NCBI GenBank assembly: GCA_902547925.1
Contig: CACCQD010000012.1
Span: 1-50,949, forward strand
Direction: 5' to 3'
Origin: an uncultured SAR116 cluster alpha proteobacterium
GTDB lineage: Bacteria > Pseudomonadota > Alphaproteobacteria > Puniceispirillales > Puniceispirillaceae
DNA length: 50,949 bases
The notes under the pieces are model-generated. The model was not told where the DNA came from. It searched no databases and saw only the letters and a list, made by a program, of their open reading frames with translations. Every line of letters starts with the position of its first letter. The stretch's first letter is position 1. Shown in pieces: positions 34,000 through 41,968 of this stretch. A program made the translations under genes and the position numbers.

Positions 34000-34368
34000 A
34001 TGGAAAATGAGCTGTCACATAGTTCTGGTGAAACACTTAACAGTGTTTTAGAGGTGTTTCAGGCACTGTCACATCCTGTCAGGCTAGAGATTTGTCAAAT
34101 ATTAATGCTTCGGCAACATTCTGTTGGAACTTTGTGCGCCCTTTTAGATACGAAACAATATAAGGTATCACAGCAACTTGCGGTTCTTCGCAAAGCGCAA
34201 ATTGTGACCGCGCGCAGGGATGCGAGGCGCGTTATCTATGCTCTCAGCAACACTAAAGTCAGACGAATTCTTCGGGTTAGCATTGCTAATTTAGCAAGCG
34301 CCAATTCTCACTCACTCTCAGATTTAGATCGAAAACAACAGGCAGGTCGGTTTGCTGAAATACTTTGA
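34000..34368 (+). CDS. soxR: ArsR-family regulator, SoxR-type sulfur-oxidation repressor
   Basis: A 122-residue winged-helix repressor. ALSHPVRLEICQILMLRQHSVGTLCALL and the recognition helix region YKVSQQLAVLRKAQIVTARRDARRVIYAL define the ArsR family. The position directly before soxS is the arrangement of the thiosulfate-responsive SoxR of Paracoccus-type sox clusters. Cysteines (Cys36 region and CALL) could act as a thiol switch, but that is not shown here. The next gene begins 4 bp after its stop. The inverted repeat before soxY (34785) is a candidate binding site. Confidence 0.85.
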   Translation: MENELSHSSGETLNSVLEVFQALSHPVRLEICQILMLRQHSVGTLCALLDTKQYKVSQQLAVLRKAQIVTARRDARRVIYALSNTKVRRILRVSIANLASANSHSLSDLDRKQQAGRFAEIL

Positions 34369-34372
34369 GGTA

Positions 34373-34753
34373 ATGGTGAAACTTTTCCGGTTCCCCAAGT
34401 TAAGGTGTTTTGCGATTATAATTCTGTTGGCATTAGGATTATCTTGTTACGCCCAACAAGACGCGTTAGCGGGTAATTTGCGGCTGGTAATGTTTACTTC
34501 AAAAGATTGCCCAGTCTGTCAAGCTTGGGAGAGGGAAATTGGATCCATTTACAAAAAATCTCAGTATCAGGCCACTTTACCCCTGACACGACTGAATTTT
34601 TCAACTCCCAGACCAGACTGGCTCTCCATTAAGGAGCCGATCAGCGGGACGCCCACCTTTGTTATAATTGAAAACGGGCATGAGGTTGGTCGTATTTTAG
34701 GTTTTACGGGTCCAGAAATGTTCTGGTGGCAATTATCCTCGTTTTCAGAGTGA
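34373..34753 (+). CDS. soxS: SoxS-like periplasmic thioredoxin
   Basis: A 126-residue exported thioredoxin-fold protein. An N-terminal signal (VKLFRFPKLRCFAIIILLAL, cleavage near DALA) is followed by FTSKDCPVCQAWEREIGSIY with the CPVC redox site, the cis-proline segment ISGTPTFVIIENG and EVGRILGF. SoxS proteins reduce and reactivate the SoxY carrier thiol in Paracoccus. The ATG at 34373 begins 4 bp after soxR. A TTG at 34352 is in frame and would overlap soxR. Confidence 0.85.
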   Translation: MVKLFRFPKLRCFAIIILLALGLSCYAQQDALAGNLRLVMFTSKDCPVCQAWEREIGSIYKKSQYQATLPLTRLNFSTPRPDWLSIKEPISGTPTFVIIENGHEVGRILGFTGPEMFWWQLSSFSE

Positions 34754-34784
34754 CGAACTATCGCACAAAACACTAGTGACTTTT

Positions 34785-34804
34785 GTATGCTAAATTTTGC
34801 ATAC
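34785..34804. promoter_or_regulatory. Inverted repeat upstream of soxY (candidate SoxR operator)
   Basis: GTATGC (34785-34790) and GCATAC (34799-34804) are perfect inverted 6-mers with an 8-bp AT-rich spacer, 130 bp before the soxY start. ArsR-family operators are short AT-rich inverted repeats, so this is a candidate. No second copy was recognised. Confidence 0.4.
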
Positions 34805-34934
34805 TGCAAACAAGCTAATATGAAATAGCAAAATCAATTGTTATTTCTAGCAGCTGGGTCGAAACGGCCAAAGCCGCAAACCATCGTGTGCAATGTAGCA
34901 TCGAAAAAATTGGCGAAGGAAGAGGAATGGGGTT

Positions 34935-35399
34935 TTGCAACAATACCGATTGAAGCGAGTATCCAGACGCCAAGCAATGTATTGTCTGTGTGCCGCGGGT
35001 TTAAGCGCAATATTACCAAAAATTGCATTAGCTGGTCCAGAAGAGGCTGCGGCGCGCGTTAATGAGATCACCGGTGGCTTTGCAAGTGACGATGACCTAA
35101 TCGTGCTGGATCTTCCTGAAATTGCTGAAAATGGAAATGCCGTTAAGGTGGCGTTCGACATCGACAGCCCCATGACGAGAGAAAACTATGTGAGGGCTGT
35201 TTACATTCTTGCAGATGGCAATCCCGAACCCGATGTAGCAACTTTCAATTTTTCTCCTGCTATGGGCGCTTGTTTTGCCAGCACCCGCATGCGTTTGTCT
35301 AAGACCCAAAATATCCATGTTATAGCCGCCTTCAGTGACGGTAGTTTTAGTAGCGCCTCGGCCAAGGTTAAGGTCACTATCGGCGGTTGTGGCGGATAA
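34935..35399 (+). CDS. soxY: SoxY sulfur-carrier subunit, TTG start
   Basis: A 154-residue periplasmic protein carrying the sulfur intermediate on a C-terminal cysteine. The protein ends in the diagnostic GGCGG swinging arm. A twin-arginine signal (SRRQAMYCLCAAGL...ALA) exports it, presumably with SoxZ. The start is TTG at 34935 with AGAGGA 8 bp upstream; the nearby ATG at 34927 is out of frame. SoxYZ is the substrate scaffold for SoxB and SoxCD, both encoded downstream. soxX, normally just upstream, is absent. Confidence 0.92.
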   Translation: MQQYRLKRVSRRQAMYCLCAAGLSAILPKIALAGPEEAAARVNEITGGFASDDDLIVLDLPEIAENGNAVKVAFDIDSPMTRENYVRAVYILADGNPEPDVATFNFSPAMGACFASTRMRLSKTQNIHVIAAFSDGSFSSASAKVKVTIGGCGG

Positions 35400-35410
35400 G
35401 GAGAGAACCG

Positions 35411-35737
35411 ATGGCTAAAGTAAAACCCCGCGTTAAAGTTCCAAAGACCGGCGAAGTTGGCGAAATAATTGAAATCAAAACATTGATCTCGCATCCGATG
35501 CATAGTGGTCGTGCTGTGGACGGTGATGGCAAGCTTGTGCCTCGTCAGATTATCCATAGCTTCCGAGCTTCTTTCAACGGCACAGAGGTTATGTCAGTGG
35601 ACCTTAAACCGTCTGTCTCGGCAAATCCGTTCTTCACTTTCCCGTTCAGGGTAACCGAGTCTGGAACCTTTGACTTTGTCTGGATAGAGGATGGTGGCAG
35701 GGAATATACGAAGTCCAAGAAGATCAGCGTCAGTTGA
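35411..35737 (+). CDS. soxZ: SoxZ sulfur-carrier partner subunit
   Basis: A 108-residue immunoglobulin-fold protein that pairs with SoxY. The family stretch MAKVKPRVKVPKTGEVGEII, ISHPMHSGRAVDGDGKLVPRQIIHSF and FPFRVTESGTFDFVWIEDGG is canonical. AAGGAGAG precedes the ATG at 35411. It has no signal of its own and is expected to be exported bound to SoxY through the Tat system. In standard clusters soxA follows, but here soxC is next. Confidence 0.93.
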   Translation: MAKVKPRVKVPKTGEVGEIIEIKTLISHPMHSGRAVDGDGKLVPRQIIHSFRASFNGTEVMSVDLKPSVSANPFFTFPFRVTESGTFDFVWIEDGGREYTKSKKISVS

Positions 35738-35768
35738 TCCAGACGGATATATTCAGTGGGAGACAAAG

Positions 35769-37043
35769 ATGGGTGATGAAAATGCAAAGGAAGGCACCCT
35801 TTCCCGGCGCACTTTGATTGGGGGAGCCGCAGCGCTTGGATCAGTTGGGCTTGCCAAAGCCGCGGTCAGCACTGAAGCAAATCCCGACAATTTACCGCCT
35901 AATGTATCTGAGTGGACGCCTTATCTCGGTGATGGTGTTGATGCTTATCCCTACGGCATGCCCTCACCATACGAGGAACACGTAATTCGCCGCAATGTTG
36001 AATGGCTAACAGCCACCGCAGAATCTTCTGTCAACTTTACCCCACTTCATGAACTAGAGGGCTTTGTAACACCGAATGGATTGTGCTTTGAGCGTCACCA
36101 CGGAGGCGTTCCTGAAGTCATACCCACCGACTACCGGCTTATGATCAACGGGTTAGTAGATAGGGAAATGATTTTCAGCTTAGGTGATTTAAAAAGATTT
36201 CCCCAAACAAACAGGTTTTACTTTTTAGAATGTGCCGCAAATGGGGGTATGGAATGGCGCGGTGCGCAACTTAATGGCTGCCAGTACACCTTCGGTATGG
36301 TGCATAATGTGCAATATACCGGTGTACTTCTGAGGGATTTAGCGCGTGAGGTGGGTGTAAAGCCCAAAGCTGGATGGGTGATGGCAGAAGGGGGTGACTC
36401 CTCAGGTATGAACCGCTCAATCCCAATTGAGAAGATTATGGATGATTGCATGATCGCTTGGGCAATGAATGGCGAGGCTTTGCGTCCCGAACAGGGGTAC
36501 CCAGCTCGTCTCGTTGTTCCCGGGTGGGAAGGCAATATGTGGGTTAAATGGATACGCCGCCTAGAATTTGGTGATATGCCCTATATGGCAAGGGAAGAAA
36601 CAGCTAAGTACACTGACCTTATGGCAGATGGTAAGGCACGAATGTTCACCTGGGTTATGGAATCCAAATCTGTGATTACTTCGCCATGTCCAGAGAAACC
36701 AATCCTAGGCAAAGGTTTGCATCAACTTCGTGGTTTGGCTTGGTCAGGTCGTGGTAAGATAAAGAGGGTTGATGTGTCGTTGGATGGGGGACGAAACTGG
36801 CAGACAGCGCACCTTCATGGCCCACTGCTCGATAAGTGCCTCACTCGCTTCACCCTGCCTTTTGAATGGCACGGTGAGGAGCTGATGTTGCAATCAAGGT
36901 CTATTGATGAAACGGGATACGTTCAACCTACCATTGATGGGATTCAGGCAGAGCGTGGCGTTAACTCGATATACCACAACAACGCGATCGCCACATGGCT
37001 GGTTAATAATGATGGGAGCGTCGACAATGTTCGACTTGGGTAA
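35769..37043 (+). CDS. soxC: SoxC sulfane dehydrogenase, molybdenum subunit
   Basis: A 424-residue periplasmic molybdoenzyme. A Tat signal is at the N-terminus ([21 protein letters not shown]). The Mo-pterin domain has its ligand Cys155 in [13 protein letters not shown], then [21 protein letters not shown] Mo-cofactor dimerisation domain follows ([17 protein letters not shown]). SoxCD oxidises the SoxY-bound sulfane sulfur, giving full sulfate yield. The ATG at 35769 has GGGAG upstream; earlier in-frame codons overlap soxZ. The end overlaps soxD by 17 bp. It is a distant paralogue of the leaderless enzyme at 25242. Confidence 0.93.
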   Translation: MGDENAKEGTLSRRTLIGGAAALGSVGLAKAAVSTEANPDNLPPNVSEWTPYLGDGVDAYPYGMPSPYEEHVIRRNVEWLTATAESSVNFTPLHELEGFVTPNGLCFERHHGGVPEVIPTDYRLMINGLVDREMIFSLGDLKRFPQTNRFYFLECAANGGMEWRGAQLNGCQYTFGMVHNVQYTGVLLRDLAREVGVKPKAGWVMAEGGDSSGMNRSIPIEKIMDDCMIAWAMNGEALRPEQGYPARLVVPGWEGNMWVKWIRRLEFGDMPYMAREETAKYTDLMADGKARMFTWVMESKSVITSPCPEKPILGKGLHQLRGLAWSGRGKIKRVDVSLDGGRNWQTAHLHGPLLDKCLTRFTLPFEWHGEELMLQSRSIDETGYVQPTIDGIQAERGVNSIYHNNAIATWLVNNDGSVDNVRLG

Positions 37044-37671
37044 ATTCTCGTTATTAATCTGCCTGCCAATTTTGTTTGGCGTTCACTCTTCCGAAGCATC
37101 TGATCGTCCTTTTAATCTTGGCAAGACAGCAACAGTTGAGGAAGTGGCTGGCTGGGATATTGATGTCCGTCCTGATGGGCTTGGAGCTCCGGTGGGCATG
37201 GGCAACGCCATAGATGGTGAGGAGGTCTACGCTGAGCGCTGTGCAGCTTGTCATGGAGATTTTGGTGAAGCCATAGATAGATGGCCAGCTTTAGTTGGTG
37301 GGGAGGATACTCTCAACACGCATGACCCGTTAAAGACCACTGGCAGCTATTGGCCTTATGCATCCACGATGTATGACTACATCTACCGTGCTATGCCCTT
37401 TGGCGAGGCGCAATCATTGACCCATAAGGAGACTTATCAGATCGTCGCGTTCCTTCTTTATATGAATGACATTATCGACGATGATTTCGTCTTAAGCCAT
37501 GAGAATATAGGTGCTATTGAAATGCCGAACCGTGATGGCTTCTACATGCCTGATCCACGGCCAGATGCACAGCCTGTCAACGGTGAGCCTTGCATGAGTG
37601 ATTGTAGCGTTTCAACCAACATCATTGGACGAGCTCGCGATATTGATGTGACACCTGAGTCTGAAAGCTAA
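37027..37671 (+). CDS. soxD: SoxD-like c-type cytochrome, short monohaem form
   Basis: A 214-residue exported cytochrome. The signal peptide [18 protein letters not shown] is followed by one haem site, [21 protein letters not shown], and methionine ligands are available in [12 protein letters not shown]. The C-terminal [15 protein letters not shown] fits SoxD. It overlaps the end of soxC, with GGGAG upstream of the ATG at 37027. The Paracoccus SoxD has two haems and is much longer, so this is the compact single-haem type. The pseudoazurin encoded next is a likely electron acceptor. Confidence 0.88.
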   Translation: MFDLGKFSLLICLPILFGVHSSEASDRPFNLGKTATVEEVAGWDIDVRPDGLGAPVGMGNAIDGEEVYAERCAACHGDFGEAIDRWPALVGGEDTLNTHDPLKTTGSYWPYASTMYDYIYRAMPFGEAQSLTHKETYQIVAFLLYMNDIIDDDFVLSHENIGAIEMPNRDGFYMPDPRPDAQPVNGEPCMSDCSVSTNIIGRARDIDVTPESES

Positions 37672-37726
37672 GAAAGTAAAAGCTTGCAAAGACATGTTTG
37701 GCTAATCAGAGCAAAGGAGAGTGTAA

Positions 37727-38143
37727 ATGAAATTGTTTACAGTGATGGCTATACTGTTCATATCCACTTCTGCATCTGCGGCCGATATGACAATCGAAAT
37801 GCTTAACAAGGATGCGGATGGCAACAAAATGGTTTTCAGCGAGGAAATTGCTCGGGTTGATATTGGCGACATCATTACGTGGATTCCAACAACCAAGGGC
37901 CATAATGTTGAAATGATTTCTTCCCCCAATGACATGAAACTGAAATCCAAGAATGGTAAGGAGGTAAAAATTTCCTTCGACAAAGCGGGCATTTATTACT
38001 ATTGGTGCACGCCGCACAAGGGCATGGGAATGATTGGTCTTGTTGTTGTCGGCAATGACACCTCCAACTTAGACCAGATCGCAAAGGCGAAAGCGATGGG
38101 GAAAAGCAAGAAGAAGCTTAAGAAGCTACTTGCCGAGTTGTAA
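37727..38143 (+). CDS. Pseudoazurin-like blue copper protein
   Basis: A 138-residue exported cupredoxin. The signal peptide ends at SASA. The type 1 copper ligands are visible: His in TTKGHNVEM and Cys-His-Met in YWCTPHKGMGMIGLV. The lysine-rich C-terminus (MGKSKKKLKKLL) follows the pseudoazurin pattern. AAGGAGAG precedes the ATG. Lying between soxD and soxB, it probably shuttles electrons from SoxCD or the flavocytochrome to the respiratory chain; that role is inferred. Confidence 0.9.
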   Translation: MKLFTVMAILFISTSASAADMTIEMLNKDADGNKMVFSEEIARVDIGDIITWIPTTKGHNVEMISSPNDMKLKSKNGKEVKISFDKAGIYYYWCTPHKGMGMIGLVVVGNDTSNLDQIAKAKAMGKSKKKLKKLLAEL

Positions 38144-38186
38144 ACACGGCACGGGCAACTAATGACTAAGAATGGAGATATCCCTT

Positions 38187-39881
38187 ATGCGCTCACGCCG
38201 TGAGTTTCTTCAGTTTGCGGCGGCTAGTGCCGGCGTCTTTTCCGCTTATCCAAGCTTTGCCGTCGCTACCGCGCGGCAGCAACTAACTCAGGATGACCTG
38301 CTGTCGTTCGACGCCATAGGCCAGGTCACCCTTTTGCATATCACTGATATTCACGGTCAATTGAAGCCAGTCTATTTCCGCCCACCGTCAGAAAATTTTG
38401 GTGTTGGCAATTTTGAGGGCATTCCGCCACATCTTGTCGGTCACGACTTCCTAAGGCATTTTGGGATCGAACCGGGCACTGCCCTTGCTTATGCACACAC
38501 CATGGTCGATTATGAATCACTGGCGCGCGCCTACGGTCGCCTCGGAGGGCTTGATCACACCGCGACCCTAGTCAAGGCCATCCGTGCCGAACGAGGTGAA
38601 GATGCTGTGCTGCTGCTCGATGGTGGTGATACCTGGCAGGGGTCTTACACTTCGCTGAAAACACAGGGCGCCGACATGGTTTCAGCCATGAAGATGCTGA
38701 AGCCTGACGCCATGGTTGGCCACTGGGAATTCACATTTGGCCGGGACCGCGTTGAAGAGTTGACCAAGGAGATGGGCTACCCTTTTCTTGGCAGCAATGT
38801 GTTCGATACAGAATGGGACGAGCAGGTTTTTGAAAGTACAGCCTTCTTTGAGCGTGGCGGGGTGAATGTTGCTGTCATCGGCCAGCATTTCCCATACACA
38901 CCGATCGCCAATCCGCGCCATATGATCGAGGGCTGGTCCTTCGGCATACGCCCTGAACAGATCCAGGCAAATGTCGATGCCGCACGTGAAGGGGGCGCCG
39001 AGCTCGTCGTACTGCTGTCGCATAATGGCTTTGATGTCGACCAGAAGATCGCTGCGGCGGTATCCGGGATCGATGTGATCCTGACAGGCCACACGCATGA
39101 CGCCATTCCACAAGCCATTAAGATCAAGGATACCCTGTTGCTATCCTCAGGTTCGCACGGCAAATATCTTGGACGGGTGGACCTGAAAGTAGAAAATGGC
39201 CGTTTGGCCGATGCCACCAGCACGCTGATTCCTGTTTTTTCTGACGTAATCACACCCGATACCGAGATGGCGACACACATCGACATGCTTCGCGCCCCCT
39301 ATGAGGTTGAGTGCAATCGGGTCATCGGTAAAGCAGGATCACTTCTCTACCGTCGCGGAAATTTCAATGGCAGTTGGGATGATGTAATCTGTGACGCGAT
39401 CCGCACCGAGCGCGATGTAGAGATTGCACTAAGCCCAGGCTTCCGCTGGGGCACGACGCTGCTGTCGGGCCAGGACATCACCATTGATGACATGTATTCT
39501 CAGACCAGTATGAACTACCCAGCTGTTTACCGCACAGAATTCACAGGGGAGCAGCTTAAGGGAATTCTCGAGGATGTCTGTGACAATCTGTTCAACCCCG
39601 ATCCCTATTTTCAGCAGGGTGGTGATATGGTCCGTATTGGCGGTATGAGCTACCGTTGCGCGCCAAAAGACCTTATGGGAAGCCGCATCAGCAACATGGT
39701 GCTTACCCGCAACGGCGCACCGATCGAGGCCAAGAAAACATACACTGTCGGTGGCTGGGCATCGGTAAGTCCAGATACTGAGGGTCCTGCTATCTATGAT
39801 CTGCTTGAAAGCTACATTTCTGACAAGAGAGTGGTCACACCTTCCGATGATCAGTCAATAATTATTGAGGGAATGGGTTAA
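38187..39881 (+). CDS. soxB: SoxB thiosulfohydrolase
   Basis: A 564-residue periplasmic dimanganese enzyme that releases sulfate from the SoxY-bound thiosulfonate. A Tat signal MRSRREFLQFAAASAG is followed by the metallophosphatase metal motifs HITDIHGQLK, LDGGDTWQGS, GHWEFTFG (SoxB form of GNHEFD), LSHNGFDVDQK and TGHTHDAIP. The C-terminal 5'-nucleotidase domain is complete. The ATG at 38187 has GGAG 9 bp upstream and is preferred over one at 38172. Its base use is visibly more GC-rich than soxYZCD and the flavocytochrome genes, suggesting a different history. Confidence 0.95.
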   Translation: MRSRREFLQFAAASAGVFSAYPSFAVATARQQLTQDDLLSFDAIGQVTLLHITDIHGQLKPVYFRPPSENFGVGNFEGIPPHLVGHDFLRHFGIEPGTALAYAHTMVDYESLARAYGRLGGLDHTATLVKAIRAERGEDAVLLLDGGDTWQGSYTSLKTQGADMVSAMKMLKPDAMVGHWEFTFGRDRVEELTKEMGYPFLGSNVFDTEWDEQVFESTAFFERGGVNVAVIGQHFPYTPIANPRHMIEGWSFGIRPEQIQANVDAAREGGAELVVLLSHNGFDVDQKIAAAVSGIDVILTGHTHDAIPQAIKIKDTLLLSSGSHGKYLGRVDLKVENGRLADATSTLIPVFSDVITPDTEMATHIDMLRAPYEVECNRVIGKAGSLLYRRGNFNGSWDDVICDAIRTERDVEIALSPGFRWGTTLLSGQDITIDDMYSQTSMNYPAVYRTEFTGEQLKGILEDVCDNLFNPDPYFQQGGDMVRIGGMSYRCAPKDLMGSRISNMVLTRNGAPIEAKKTYTVGGWASVSPDTEGPAIYDLLESYISDKRVVTPSDDQSIIIEGMG

Positions 39882-39901
39882 ATTTATGAGTTAAATCAAA
39901 C

Positions 39902-39928
39902 GGAGGCGGCTCAAAACGAGCCGCCTCC
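39902..39928. terminator. Bidirectional terminator between soxB and fccB
   Basis: Two 11-bp arms (39902-39912 and 39918-39928) pair perfectly around a 5-nt loop, between convergent stop codons. A T-rich stretch (ATATTTTT) lies to the right. Confidence 0.85.
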
Positions 39929-39954
39929 ATATCTGAATATTTTTCAGTTTGCAC

Positions 39955-41223
39955 TTATGAGAACATGTCTGTCGTAATGCCCTCATACCAACCAATCGAC
40001 TCCTGATAGGTCGCTTTTCTTACATCGGCACTCTCATTGCCTTGCGAAACAAATTTGCTCACTACATCAATTTTTTCCGGACCGGCCGAGTAATTCGCGC
40101 CAACTTTAATCCCGTCATCAGTAGCAACAAGTGACCAACAAGTGTTCGCATATCTAGCTTCATAAACACGGCTACCGGTTAACTCACCACGAATATGATT
40201 TGCCGCGACCTTGGCTTGACTATTAGCTGAAAAACCAGATTTTGGCATCGAAGACGCAACAGAAGCATCACCCAAAACATAGATATTTGGATCTGCTTTG
40301 GCAGTCATGTTAGATGGGTTTACTGGACACCAATCTCCATCAGACACTCCCGCAGCCATTGCGATTGAACCCGCACTTTGGGCTGGCACCACAGATGCCG
40401 CATCAGCCTTAAATGTATCAAGATCCGTTTCGATTTCCATTGAAGAGGCATTGATGGATTTGATGCCCCCGTGAGTATCAGGATCAATCCAATCAATCAT
40501 ACCGGGGTAATGTTTTTCCCACCCAGCCATAAATAGGCCCTGTTTGGAAAACTTTGGTTTTGGATCAAGTATGATTATTTTCGCAGTCGGGTTTCTCTCT
40601 TTTAACAGGTGAGCAATCATCGAAACGCGCTCATAAGGACCAGGTGGACAACGATATGGATTTGGTGGGGGCACCATCACAAAGGTTCCACCTTTTTTCA
40701 TATTAAGCACTTTACTCCTTAACAATTGAACTTGCGTACCAGAGGTCCAAGCATGCGGCATTCTGCTATGCATTTCCGGTGAATAGCCCGGCAGGCTGTC
40801 ATATTTCAGAGAAATACCAGGTGACAAAACAAGTCGATCGTAGCTCACTTGCCCACCGTGTCCTAGATTTACGACTTTAGCGGCAGCATCCACAGAAGTC
40901 GCCCATTCATGCACAACATTCACACCGCGGTTTACAGAAAGACCATAATAGTTGTGACCGATCGACGCGTATGACCGAAAACCACCCAAGTAGAGATTAG
41001 AATAAAAACAGGTATAATAACGTTTTGAAGCCTCAATAAGGGTGACATCAATCGCTCCATTAGAGTCCTTCGCGATGTACTTTGCGGCTGTAGCGCCGCC
41101 AGCACCGCCCCCAATAACTGCCACACGAGGCCTCGCACCGAAAGCCAATGAAGGCATTGCCAATACTGTTGTGCCCGCAAGCACCCCTCCAGTAAATTGT
41201 CGTCTTGAAAATTTTGTCACCAT
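39955..41223 (-). CDS. fccB: Sulfide dehydrogenase flavoprotein subunit (FccB/SoxF)
   Basis: A 422-residue periplasmic flavoprotein that oxidises sulfide to sulfur or polysulfide. A Tat signal (FSRRQFTGGVLAGTTVLAMP) is followed by the FAD-binding VAVIGGGAGGATAAKYI. The redox-active cysteines are in RYYTCFYSNLYLGG and NPYRCPPGPYERVS. The second FAD segment is IYVLGDASVASSMPKSGFSANSQAK, and the FCSD C-terminal domain is present. GGGAGG lies just upstream. It is encoded after its cytochrome partner on the minus strand, convergent with soxB. Confidence 0.92.
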   Translation of the reverse strand: MVTKFSRRQFTGGVLAGTTVLAMPSLAFGARPRVAVIGGGAGGATAAKYIAKDSNGAIDVTLIEASKRYYTCFYSNLYLGGFRSYASIGHNYYGLSVNRGVNVVHEWATSVDAAAKVVNLGHGGQVSYDRLVLSPGISLKYDSLPGYSPEMHSRMPHAWTSGTQVQLLRSKVLNMKKGGTFVMVPPPNPYRCPPGPYERVSMIAHLLKERNPTAKIIILDPKPKFSKQGLFMAGWEKHYPGMIDWIDPDTHGGIKSINASSMEIETDLDTFKADAASVVPAQSAGSIAMAAGVSDGDWCPVNPSNMTAKADPNIYVLGDASVASSMPKSGFSANSQAKVAANHIRGELTGSRVYEARYANTCWSLVATDDGIKVGANYSAGPEKIDVVSKFVSQGNESADVRKATYQESIGWYEGITTDMFS

Positions 41224-41335
41224 TTCCTCCCTCTGATATTAAAATTATTTGTCATCAGAAAAGCGTACCGATTGAGGATGGAAAGACAAAATTTAAGCCA
41301 AACATATAGGTATTTTTGCATGTGTTTTATTGTAA

Positions 41336-41659
41336 TTAATTTCCACCCGACGTCGCTGCAAAGTACACCGCTAGTGACGCAATCTGCTCTGCGTCCAACC
41401 GGCCAGCAACCATCATCATTACAGGGTGATCCATCTCTCCAGTTTTGTATGCATACATAATTGATGCAAATACCTCTGCATCCAAATCATTAATAGCTGG
41501 AATACCTTTATCAACTCCATCTTTACTGTGGCAAGTAACGCATTCGCCGGATAGGTACTCTCCGTAGCCCAAATCAGCACCATCAAGCAAGTTCTCCGCC
41601 TTTGCATAGCTCGAACAAAACATAACGGCGAAGAAAAAAAGTGTCCAAAGGGTTTTCAC
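41336..41659 (-). CDS. fccA: Monohaem cytochrome subunit of sulfide dehydrogenase (FccA/SoxE-like), GTG start
   Basis: A 107-residue exported c-type cytochrome with signal peptide MKTLWTLFFFAVMFCSSYAK, one haem motif CVTCHSKDG and a methionine ligand in the MMMVAGRL region. It matches the small cytochrome partner of flavocytochrome c sulfide dehydrogenases. The start was set to GTG at 41659 because a perfect GGAGGT lies 6 bp upstream; the frame is open to 41809, but that extension has no signal-like start. It precedes fccB by 112 bp and would take electrons from its flavin. Confidence 0.88.
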   Translation of the reverse strand: MKTLWTLFFFAVMFCSSYAKAENLLDGADLGYGEYLSGECVTCHSKDGVDKGIPAINDLDAEVFASIMYAYKTGEMDHPVMMMVAGRLDAEQIASLAVYFAATSGGN

Positions 41660-41968
41660 AGGCTTACCTCCAAGTCCTACTGATTGTTTCATAATTGCCA
41701 ATGGCATTGAGAGCGTCAATTGCATGTGGATTTTTTTGCATAATTTAGATTCAAAAAAACCAAAAACTCTCTGCGGTCTTTTGACCAAGCCCCAAGATCC
41801 CTTATCCAATCGACCTAAGACTTCTCATGTGGGACAGACCTAAACCACAAAACACATCAAGCAGCCCTAAATGAGATGGGGGGCCGAATTATGAAAAGTC
41901 ATTTTGTTAGTTCCAATTCGAGGGTTATTTCGATGGATGGCATGGCCGGTCAACTCCCGATAGTTAGC

